Assembly (NCBI RefSeq): GCF_048771995.1
Contig: NC_133060.1
Span: 2,041,501 to 2,105,500 of the forward strand
DNA from: Taeniopygia guttata
Taxonomy: Eukaryota > Chordata > Aves > Passeriformes > Estrildidae
Length of the DNA stretch: 64,000 nt
Direction of reading: 5' to 3'
The notes beneath the pieces are model-generated. The model was not told the DNA's origin. It did not search any database and worked only from the letters and a program-made list of their open reading frames with translations. This document shows, one piece after another, positions 13,401-25,400 of the stretch; within the stretch, counting starts at the first letter, position 1; each line of letters opens with the position of its first letter. A program made the translations under genes and the position numbers.

Positions 13401-16400
13401 GTCAGAACGCGCAGAAACGGGAAAAACGGGGGGAAACGTGGAAACGGGAAAAACGGGAAAAAATGGGGGGAAAAACACGGGGTGAAACCGTGGGGAAACG
13501 GGAAAAACATGGGGTGAGACCGCGCAGAAACGGGAAAAACAGCGGGGAAACGGGAAATAACGGGAGGGAAATGGGGTGAGACCACACGGAAACGGGAAAA
13601 AAAATGGGGGAAAAATGTGGAGAAATGGGAAAAACATGGAGGGGAAACGAGCAAAATGGGGGGGAAAACATGGAGAAATGGGAAAACCAGGAAAAACGGG
13701 GGAAAACTGCAGGGAAATGGGGTGGAACAGGAAAAAATGGGGTGAAACGGGGGAGAAATGGGAAAAAATGGGGGGAAATGGGAAAACATCGGGAAAAGGG
13801 GGAAAAACGGGGGGAAAATGGGAAAAAAGGGGAGGAAATGAGGAGAAACAGGAAAAAAACGGGGGGAAACAGGAAAGAACGGGGGGAAATGAAGAAAAAT
13901 GGGGGAAACAGGAAAAAATGGGGGGAATGGGAAAAAACAGGGAGAAACAGGAAAAAATGGGGGGGAAACATCAGGAAAATGGGAAAAAAACGGGGGAAAT
14001 AGGAAAAAAAAGGGGGAAAATGGGAAAGAAAAGGGGGGAAATGGGGGAAAGTGCAGGAAAATGGGAATAAATGGAGGGGAAAATGGGGCAAAACAGGAAA
14101 AAATGGGAAAAAAATCGGGGGAAACAGCGGGGAAATGGGAAAAAATGAGTGAAAATGGGAAAAAACAGGGAAAATGGGAAAAAAGGGGGAAAATAGAGAG
14201 GAAACAGGAAAAAATGGGGTGAAATGGGGAAAAACAGGGGGGAAATGGGGGGGAAACAGGAAAAACGTGGAAATGCGGGAAAAATGGGGAGGAACAGAAA
14301 TTCCAGGAGCAGAATTCCCAGGAAATTCTGGAGCACCCAAAAAATGAGCCAGAAATGGGCAAAATCCATGGGAAAATCAGCCAAAATGGTTAAAAAGTTG
14401 CTAAAATTGGTGAATTTTGGCCAAAATCGCCCCATTTTTTCCCAAATTATGGGGTTTTTGAGCAGGAATTGGCAGGGCAGGAATTCCTGGAGCAGAATTC
14501 CCAGAAAATTCCTCCCAAAATCAGCCATAAAGGGGCAAAAATCAGCTGAAAATGGCAAATATATGACCAAAAATGGCGATTTTTGCCCAAATTTGCTCAT
14601 TTTTTCCCCAAATTTTGTGTTTTTTCCCCAGCACTGACCACAGCAGCGAGCAGGAAGTGCCAGGGCAGGAATTCCAGGTGCAGGATTCCCAGAAAATTCC
14701 TCCCAAAATCAGCCAAAAATGGGCAAAATCCATGGAAAAATAGGCCAAGATGGGTAAAAAAATGTCGATTTTTGCCCAAATTTGCTCATTTTTTCCCCAA
14801 ATTTTTGGTTTTTATCCCGGACTGACCACGGCAGCGAGCAGGAAGTGCCAGGGCAGGAATTCCAGGTGCAGAATTCCCAGGAATTCCGACAGCATCCAAA
14901 AAATGACCCAGAAATGGGCAAAATCCATGGAAACATCAGCCAAAATGGTTAAAAAGTTGCTAAAATCGGTGAATTTTGGCCAAAATCACCCCAATTTTTC
15001 CCTAGTTTTGGGGTTTTTGAGCAGGAATTTGCAGGGCAGGAATTCCAGGCGCAGAATCCCAGAAAATTCCTCTGAAAATCAGCCACAAAGGGGTAAAAAT
15101 CAGCCGAAAATGGCAAATACATGGCTAAAAATGGCGATTTTTGCCCAAATTTGCTCATTTTTTCCCCAAATTTCAGGTTTTTTTCCCCAAATTGTGTGTT
15201 TTTCCCCAGCACTGACCACGGCAGTGAGCAGGAAGTGCCAGGGCAGGAATTCCAGGTGCAGGATTCCCTGGAATTCTGGCAGCATCCAAAAAATGACCCA
15301 AAAAATGGTAACTAAAGAGACTAAAAATGGCGATTTTTGCCCAAATTTGCTCATTTTTCCCCCAAATTTCGGGTTTTTATCCCGGACTGACCACGGCAGC
15401 GAGCAGGAAGTGCCAGGGCAGGAATTCCAGGAGCAGAATCCCAGAAAATTCCTCCCAAAATCACTCAAAAACCATGGAAAAATCGGCCAAGATGGGTAAA
15501 AAAATGGCGATTTTTGCCCAAATTTGCTAATTTTTTCCCCAAATTTCGGGTTTTTATCCCAGCACTGACCACGGCAGCGAGCAGGAAGTGCCAGGGCAGG
15601 AATTCCAGGTGCAGAATTCCCAGGAATTCCGGCAGAAGCCAAAAAATGACCCAGAAATGGGCAAAATCCATGGAAAAATCAGCCAAAATGGTTAAAAAGT
15701 TGCTAAAAACGGTGAATTTTGGGAAAATCGCCCCAATTTTTCCCAAATTTTGGGGGTTTTGAGCAGGAATTGGCAGGGCAGGAATTCCAGGTGCAGAATC
15801 CCAGAAAATTCCTCCGAAAATCAGCCACAAAGGGGCAAAAATCAGCCGAAAATGGAAAATACATGGCTAAAAATGGTGATTTTTGCCCAAAATCGGCCGT
15901 TTTTTCCCCAAATTTCGGGTTTTTTCCCCAGCACTGACCACGGCAGCGAGCAGGAAGTGCCAGGGCAGGAATTCCAGGTGCAGGATTCCCTGGAATCCCG
16001 GCAGCATCCAAAAAATGACCCAGAAATGGGCAAAATCCATGGAAACATCAGCCAAAATTGGTGAATTTTGCCCAAATTTGCTCGTTTTTTCCCCAAATTT
16101 TGGGTTTTTCCTTCGACTGATCACGGCAGCCAGGAGCAAGTGCCAGGGCAGGAATTCCAGGTGCAGAATCCCAGAAAATTCCTCCGAAAATCAGCGACAA
16201 AGGGGCAAAAATCAGCCGAAAATGGCAAATATAAGGCTAAAAATGGTGATTTTTGCCCAAAATTGGCCGTTTTTTCCCCAAATTTCAGGTTTTTTTCCCC
16301 AAATTTTGTGTTTTTCCCCCGACTGACCACGGCAGCGAGCAGGAAGTGCCAGGGCAGGAATTCCAGGTGAAGAATCCCGGAAAATTCCTCCCAAAATCAC

Positions 16401-19400
16401 CCAAAATCCATGGAAAAATTAGCCAAGAAGGGTAAAAAAAAGGCGATTTTTGCCCAAATTTGCTCATTTTTCCCCCAAATTTTGTGTGTTTTCCCCAGCA
16501 CTGACCACGGCAGCGAGCAGGAAGTGCCAGGGCAGGAATTCCAGGTGCAGGATTCCCTGGAATTCCGGCAGCACGTGGATCTCCAGGCCCTGGCTGTCGT
16601 AGACGTGCAGATACCGGCGCTGCGCCACCGCCAGCAGCGCCTCGCTGTGCAGCCACCTGCAGGATTTGGGGCGAAAAAACGGGGTTTTGGGAAAAAATGG
16701 GGATTTCAGGGAAATTACGGGGGGCTGGGGGGGAGAAAAACGGGGTTTTTTGGGAGAAAATATGGGGATTTTTGGGGAAAAAATGGGGATTTTGGGGGAG
16801 AAAATGGGGATTTTCGGGGAAAAAATGGGGATTTTTTGGGAAAAATGGGGATTTTGGGGAAATTATGGGGGTCTGGGGGGAAAAACAGGGATTTTGGGGG
16901 GAAAAATGGGGATTTGGGGGAAATTACGGGGGTCTGGGGGGGGGGAAAGGGGGTTTTTTGGGGAAAAAATTGGGATTTTTGGGGGGAAAATGGGGATTTT
17001 CGGGGAAAAAATTGGGATTTTTGGGGAAAAATGGGAATTTCAGGGAAATTACGGGGGACTGGGGGGAAAAAACGGGGATTTGGGGGGAAAAATGGGGATT
17101 TTTGTAGGGAAAAATGGGGATTTTTGGGGAAAAAATGGGGATTTTGGGGAAATTACGGGGGTGTGGGGGGAAAAAATGGGGTTTTTTGGGGGAAAAAATG
17201 GGGATTTTTGGGGAAAAATGGGGATTTTTGGGGGAAAAATGGGGATTTTGGGGGGGGAAATGGGGATTTTTGGGGGAAAAATGGGGATTTTTGGGGAAAA
17301 ATGGGGATTTTTTGGGAAAAATGGGGATTTTTTGGGAAAAATGGGAATTTCAGGGAAATTACGGGGGACTGGGGGGAAAAAACGGGGATTTGGGGGGGAA
17401 AAAATGGGGTTTTTGGGGAAAAAATGGGGATTTTGGGGAAATTACGGGGGTCTGGGGGGAAAACCGGGGATTTTGGGGGGAAAAATGGGGATTTTGGGGG
17501 GAAAAATGGGGATTTTTGGGGAAAAAAATGGGGATTTTTGGGGAAATTACAGGGGTCTGGGGGGAAAAACAGGGATTTTTGGGGGGAAAAAATGGGGATT
17601 TTGGGGAAAAAATGGGATTTTTGGGGAAAAAATTGGGATTTTTGGGGGGAAAATGGGGATTTTCGGGGAAAAAATGGGGATTTTTTGGGAAAAATGGGAA
17701 TTTCAGGGAAATTACGGGGGACTGGGGGGAAAAAAACGGGGATTTTTGGGGGAAAAAATGGGATTTTTGGGGAAAAAATGGGGATTTTTGGGGAAATTAC
17801 GGGGGTCTGGGGGGAAAAACGGGGATTTTGGGGGGAAAAATGGGGATTTTGGGGGGAAAATGGGGATTTTGGGGAAAAAATGGGATTTTGGGGGGAAAAT
17901 GGGGATTTTTGGGGAAAAATGGGGATTTTTGGGGGAAAATGGGGATTTTCGGGGAAAAAAATGGGGATTTTTTGGGAAAAATGGGAATTTCAGGGAAATT
18001 ACGGGGGTCTGGGGGGAAAAAACGGGGATTTTGGGGGAAAAATGGGGATTTTGGGAAATTACGGGGGTCTGGGGGGGGGAAACGGGGATTTTGGGGGGAA
18101 AAAAATGGGGATTTTGGGGGAATTACGGGGGTCTGGGGGGAAAAAAAACAGGGATTTTGGGGGGAAAATGGGGATTTTTGGGAAAAAAAATGGGGATTTT
18201 GGGAAAATTATGGGGGTGTGGGGGGAAAAACGGGGATTTTGGGGGGAAAAATGGGGTTTTTTGGGAAAAAATGGGGATTTGGGGGAAATTACGGGGGTCT
18301 GGGGGGGAAAAACGGGGATTTTGGGGGAAAAAAATGGGGATTTTGGGGGAAAAAAATGGGGATTTTGGGGAAATTACGGGGGTCTGGGGGGAAAAAAAAT
18401 GGGGATTTTGGGGGGAAAATGGGGATTTTTGGGGGGAAAATGCAGGGATTTGGGGGGAAAAATGGGGATTTTTTTGGGGGAAAATGGGGATTTTTGGGGG
18501 GAAAATGGGGATTTTGGGGGGAAAATGGGGATTTTTGGGGAAAAAATGGGATTTTTGGGGAAAAAATGGGGATTTTTGGGGAAATTACGGGGGTCTGGGG
18601 GGAAAAATGGGGATTTTTTGGGAAAAATGGGGATTTTGGGGAAATTACGGGGGTCTGGGGGGAAAAACGGGGATTTTGGGGGGAAAAATGGGGATTTTGG
18701 GGAGAAAAATGGGGATTTTGGGGAAATTACAGGGGTCTGGGGGGAAAAAAACCAGGGATTTTGGGGGGAAAAATGGGGATTTTTGGGGGAAAAATGGGTA
18801 TTTTTGGGGGGAAAATGCAGGGATTTGGGGGGAAAAATGGGGATTTTTTGGGGGAAAATGGGGATTTTTGGGGGGAAAATGGGGATTTTGGGGGGAAAAA
18901 TGGGGATTTTTGGGGAAAAATGGGGATTTTGGGGAAATTACAGGGGTCTGGGGGGAAAAAAACCAGGGATTTTGGGGGGAAAAATGGGGATTTTTGGGGG
19001 AAAAATGGGTATTTTTGGGGGGAAAATGCAGGGATTTGGGGGGAAAAATGGGGATTTTTTGGGGGAAAATGGGGATTTTTGGGGGGAAAATGGGGATTTT
19101 GGGGGGAAAAATGGGGATTTTTGGGGAAAAATGGGGATTTTTTGGGAAAAATGGGGATTTTTTGGGAAAAATGGGAATTTCAGGGAAATTACAGGGGACT
19201 GGGGAAAAAAACGGGGATTTTGGGGAAAAATGGGGATTTTTGGGGGGAAAATGGGGTTTTTGGGGGAAAAAATGGGGTTTTTTGGGGGGAAAATGGGGAT
19301 TTTGGGGGGAAAATGGAGCCAGTCCCTCCCAGTCCCTCCCAGTGCTCCCAGTTCCCTCACAGTTCCCTCCCAGTGCTCCCAGTAACCTCCCAGTTCACTC

Positions 19401-22400
19401 CCAGTCCCTCCCAGTCCACTTCCAGTCCCTCCCAGTGCATCCCAGTGCTCCCAGTTTGCCCAGTTCCCTCCCAGTCTCCTCCAGTTCCCTCCCAGTTCTG
19501 TCCCAGTCCCTCCCAGTTTGTCCCAGTCCCTCCCAGTTTGTCCCAGTAACTCCCAGTTCCCTCCCAGTCCACTTCCAGTTCTTCCCAGTCCCTCCCAGCT
19601 CATCCCAGTCCCTCCCAGTGCTTCCAGTCCCACCTGGGGCCCCTCCCAGTTTGCCCCAGTCCATTCCCAGTTCCCTCCCAGTCCCACCTGAGGTCCTTCC
19701 CAGTCCATTCACAGTCCCCCCCAGTTTGCCCCAGTGTTCCCAGTCCCCGCCAGTGCTCCCAGTCCCTCCCAGTATCCCCAGTCCCACCTGAGGTCCCGCA
19801 CTGGTTCTCCCCAGTCCCTCCCAGTGCTCCCAGTATCCCCAGTCCACTCCCAGTCCCTCCCAGTCCCCCCCAGTTCATCCCAGTCCCTCCCAGTCTGTCC
19901 CAGTTCCCTCCCAGTGCTCCAAGTTCACTCCCAGTCCCTCCCAGTCAATTCCCAGTCCCCTCCAGTTCCCTCCCAGTTTGCCCAGTCCCACCTGAGGTCC
20001 TGTACTGGTTCTCCCCAGTCCCTCCCAGTCCCTCCCAGTGCTCCCAGTTCCCTCCCAGTATCCCCAGTCCCACCTGAGGTCCCGCACTGGTTCTCCCCAG
20101 TCCCTCCCAGTTTGCCCAGTTTGCCCAGTCCCTCCTGAGGTCCTGTACTGGTTCCCCCCAGTGCTCCCAGTCCCCCCCAGTTCATCCCAGTCCCTCCCAG
20201 TCTGTCACAGTTCTCTCCCAGCGCTCCCAGTTCCCTCCCAGTGCTCTCCCAGTACCTCCCAGTGCTCCAAGTTCACTCCCAGTCCCCTCCAGTCCCTCCC
20301 AGTTCATCCCAGTTCATCCCAGTCCCTCCCAGTCCCCCCCAGTCCCCTCCCAGTCCCTCCCAGTGTTCCCAGTCCCCCCTGAGGTCCTGTACTGGTTCTC
20401 CCCAGTGCCCCCCAGTCCCTCCCAGTTCCCTCCATTCCCTCCCAGTCCCTCCCAGTTCCCTCCAGTCCCTCCCAGTGCTCCCAGTATCCCCAGTCCCACC
20501 TGAGGTCCCGCACTGGTTCTCCCCAGTCCCTCCCAGTGTTCCCAGTCCCTCCCAGTATCCCCAGTCCCACCTGAGTCCCTCCCAGTCCCCCCCCAGTCCA
20601 TCCCAATTCCCTCCCAGTCCCTCCCAGTGCTCTCCCAGTCCCTCCCAGTGCTCTCCCAGTCCCTCCCAGTGCTCCAAGTTCCCTCCCAGTTTGCCCAGTC
20701 CACTCCCAGTCCCTCCCAGTCCCCCCCAGTTCATCCCAGTCCCTCCCAGTCTGTCCCAGTCCCTCCCAGTGCTCCAAGTTCACTCCCAGTTCCCTCCCAG
20801 TCAGTTCCCAGTCCACTCCCAGTCCCTCCCAGTCCCTCCCAGTGCTCCCAGTGCTCCCAGTCCCACCTGAGGTCCTGCACTGGTTCTCCCCAGTCCCTCC
20901 CATTCCCCTCCAGTGCTCCCAGTTCACTCCCAGTCCCTCCCAGTGTTCCCAGTCCCACCTGAGGTCCCTCCCAGTCCCTCCCAGTCCCTCCCAGTATCCC
21001 CAGTCCCACCTGATGTCCCGCACTGGTTCTCCCACGCTGAACTCGCTCAGGAGGCGCCGCTGGGCCCAGTCCAGAGCGGCCACGTGACCCCGGCGGCCTC
21101 CCAGTAACAGCTGCCTGCAAACTGGGATTACTGGGATGGACTGGGATGGACTGGGATGGACTGGGATGGGCCATGTGACCCTCCCAGTGCCAGCTGCCTG
21201 CAAACTGGGATTACTGGGATGGACTGGGAGGGACTGGGATGGGCCCTGTGACCCTCCCAGTAACAGCTGCCTGCAAACTGGGATTACTGGGATGGACTGG
21301 GATGGGCCATGTGACCCTCCCAGTACCAGCTGCCTGCAAACTGGGATTACTGGGATGGACTGGGATGGACTGGGATGGGCTGGGATGGGCTGGGATGGGC
21401 CACGTGACCCTCCCAGTAACAGCTGCCTGCAAACTGGGATTACTGGGATGGACTGGGATGGACTGGGATGGGCCATGTGACCCTCCCAGTAACAGCTGCC
21501 TGCAAACTGGGATTACTGGGATGGACTGGGATGGACTGGGATGGGCCCTGTGACCCTCCCAGTAACAGCTGCCTGCAAACTGGGATTACTGGGATGGACT
21601 GGGATGGACTGGGATGGGCCATGTGACCCTCCCAGTAACAGCTGCCTGCAAACTGGGATTACTGGGAGCACTGGGATGGACTGGGATGGGCCATGTGACC
21701 CTCCCAGTAACAGCTGCCTGCAAACTGGGATTACTGGGATGGACTGGGATGGACTGGGATTACTGGGATGGGCCATGTGACCCTCCCAGTACCAGCTGCC
21801 TGCAAACTGGGATTACTGGGACTTACTGGGATGGACTGGGATGGGCCATGTGACCCTCCCAGTACCAGCTGCCTGCAAACTGGGATTACTGGGAGCACTG
21901 GGATGGACTGGGATGGGCCATGTGACCCTCCCAGTAACAGCTGCCTGCAAACTGGGATTACTGGGATGGACTGGGATGGACTGGGATGGGCCATGTGACC
22001 CTCCCAGTACCAGCTGTCTGCAAACTGGGATTACTGGGATTACTGGGATGGACTGGGATGGACTGGGATGGGCCATGTGACCCTCCCAGTACCAGCTGCC
22101 TGCAAACTGGGATTACTGGGAGCACTGGGATGGACTGGGATGGGCCATGTGACCCTCCCAGTAACAGCTGCCTGCAAACTGGGACTTACTGGGATGGACT
22201 GGGATGGACTGGGATGGACTGGGAGGGACTGGGATGGGCCATGTGACCCTCCCAGTACCAGCTGCCTGCAAACTGGGATTACTGGGATGGACTGGGATGG
22301 ACTGGGATGGGCCATGTGACCCTCCCAGTAACAGCTGCCTGCAAACTGGGATTACTGGGATGGACTGGGATGGACTGGGATGGGCCATGTGACCCTCCCA

Positions 22401-25400
22401 GTACCAGCTGCCTGCAAACTGGGATTACTGGGATGGACTGGGATGGACTGGGATGGACTGGGATGGGCCCTGTGACCCTCCCAGTAACAGCTGCCTGCAA
22501 ACTGGGATTACTGGGATGGACTGGGATGGACTGGGATGGGCCATGTGACCCTCCCAGTACCAGCTGCCTGCAAACTGGGACTTACGGGGATGGACTGGGA
22601 GGGACTGGGAGAAACTGGGAGGGACTGGGAACACTGGGAGGGAACTGGGAGGGACTGGGAGAGACTGGGGGGAACTGGTTCGTACTGGTCCGTACTGGTT
22701 CCTGTCAGTCCGTACTGGTTTATACTGGTCTGTATCAGTCCGTACTGGTTCATACTGGTCTGTACTGGTCTATAGCAGTGCGTACTGGTCTGTAGCAGTC
22801 TGTATAAGTCTGTACTGGTTTATACTGGTCCATACTGGTCCGTACTGGTCTGTATCAGTCCATACTGGTCCATACTGGTCCGTACTGGTCCATACTGGTC
22901 CGTACTCGTTCTCACCTGCCGGTGCGGCTGTAGTCCGTACTGGTCTGTACTGGTTTCTATCAGTCCGTACTGGTTTATACTGGTCTGTATCAGTCCGTAC
23001 TGGTCTGTACTGGTCCGTACTGGTCCGTACTGGTCTGTACTGGTTTCTATCAGTCCGTACTGGTTTATACTGGTCTGTATCAGTCCGTACTGGTCTGTAC
23101 TGGTTTATACTGGTCCGTACTGGTCCGTACTGGTTCTCACCTGCCGGTGCGGCTGTAGTCCGTACTGGTCTGTACTGGTTTCTGTCAGTCTGTACTGGTT
23201 TATACTGGTCTGTATCAGTCCGTACTGGTCTGTATCAGTCTGTACTGGTCCATACTGGTCCATACTGGTCCATACTGGTTCTCACCTGCCGGTGCGGCTG
23301 TAGTCCGTACTGGTCTGTACTGGTTTATACTGGTCTGTACTGGTTTCTATCAGTCTGTACTGGTCTGTATCAGTCCATACTGGTCTGTACTGGTCTGTAT
23401 CAGTCCGTACTGGTCCATACTGGTTTATACTGGTCCATACTGGTCCATACTGGTCCGTACTGGTTCTCACCTGCTGGTGCGGCTGTAGTCCGTACTGGTC
23501 TGTACTGGTCTGTACTGGTTTCTATCAGTCCGTACTGGTCTATACTGGTCTGTATCAGTCCATACTGGTCCGTACTGGTCCATACTGGTTTATACTGGTT
23601 CTCACCTGCCGGTGCGGCTGTAGTCCGTACTGGTCTGTACTGGTCTGTATCAGTCTGTACTGGTCTGTACTGGTTTCTGTCAGTCTGTACTGGTTTATAT
23701 CAGTCCGTACTGGTCCATACTGGTCTATAGCAGTCCATACTGGTCTATACTGGTCTGTACTGGTTCTCACCTGCTGGTGCGGCTGTAGTCCGTACTGGTC
23801 TGTACTGGTCTGTATCAGTCCGTACTGGTCCATACTGGTCCATACTGGTCTATACTGGTTTATACTGGTTCTCACCTGCCGGTGCGGCTGTAGTCCGTAC
23901 TGGTCTGTACTGGTCTGTATCAGTCCGTACTGGTCTGTACTGGTCTGTATCAGTCCGTACTGGTCTGTACTGGTCTGTATCAGTCTGTACTGGTCTGTAC
24001 TGGTCTGTATCGGTCTGTACGGGTCTGTATCAGTCCGTACTGGTCTGTACTGGTCTGTATCAGTCTGTACTGGTCTGTACTGGTCTGTATCGGTCTGTAC
24101 GGGTCTGTATCAGTCTGTACTGGTCTGTACTGGTCTGTATCAGTCCGTACTGGTCTGTACTGGTCTGTATCAGTCCGTACTGGTCTGTACTGGTCTGTAT
24201 CAGTCCGTACTGGTCTGTACTGGTCTGTATCAGTCCGTACTGGTCTGTACTGGTCTGTATCAGTCCGTACTGGTCTGTACTGGTCTGTATCAGTCTGTAC
24301 TGGTCTGTACTGGTCTGTATCGGTCTGTACGGGTCTGTATCAGTCCGTACTGGTCTGTACTGGTCTGTATCAGTCTGTACTGGTCTGTACTGGTCTGTAT
24401 CGGTCTGTACGGGTCTGTATCAGTCCGTACTGGTCTGTACTGGTCTGTATCAGTCTGTACTGGTCTGTACTGGTCTGTATCGGTCTGTACAGGTCTGTAT
24501 CAGTCCGTACTGGTCTGTACTGGTCTGTATCAGTCCGTACTGGTCTGTACTGGTCTGTATCAGTCTGTACTGGTCTGTACTGGTCTGTATCAGTCCGTAC
24601 TGGTCTGTACTGGTCTGTATCAGTCCGTACTGGTCTGTACTGGTCTGTATCAGTCTGTACTGGTCTGTACTGGTCTGTATCAGTCTGTACTGGTCTGTAC
24701 TGGTCTGTATCAGTCTGTATCAGTCCATACTGGTCTATACTGGTCCATACTGGTTTATACTGGTTCTCACCTGCCGGTGCGGCTGTAGTCCGTACTGGTC
24801 TGTACTGGTCTGTATCAGTCTGTACTGGTCTGTACTGGGTTATATCAGTCTGTACTGGTCCATACTGGTCTGTATCAGTCTGTATCAGTCCGTACTGGTT
24901 TATACTGGTCCATACTGGTCTATACTGGTCCGTACTGGTTCTCACCTGCCGGTGCGGCTGTAGTCCATACTGGTTTCTATCAGTCCGTACTGGTCTATAG
25001 CAGTTTGTAGCAGTCCGTACTGGTCTGTATCAGTCCATATTGGTTTATACTGGTTTATACTGGTCCATACTGGTTTATACTGGTTCTCACCTGCCGGTGC
25101 GGCTGTAGTCCATACTGGTCTGTATCAGTCCGTACTGGTCTGTAGTGGGTTATATCAGTCCGTACTGGTCCATACTGGTCTATACTGGTTTCTATCAGTC
25201 TGTATCAGTCCATACTGGTCCGTACTGGTTCTCACCTGCCGGTGCGGCTGTAGTCCGTACTGGTCTGTACTGGTCTATACTGAGTTATATCAGTCCATAC
25301 TGGTTTATACTGGTCCGTACTGGTTTATACTGGTTTATACTGGTCCGTACTGGTTCTCACCTGCCGGTGCGGCTGTAGTCCGTACTGGTCTGTACTGGTC

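Noticed and set aside
16410-19791. Very long open frames (about 800-1,040 codons) of Gly/Lys/Trp/Phe-rich repeats
   Set aside because: They are translations of a G-rich minisatellite whose unit lacks stop codons. They lie in WDR46 intron 6, have no non-repeat domain, and parallel frames are open too.
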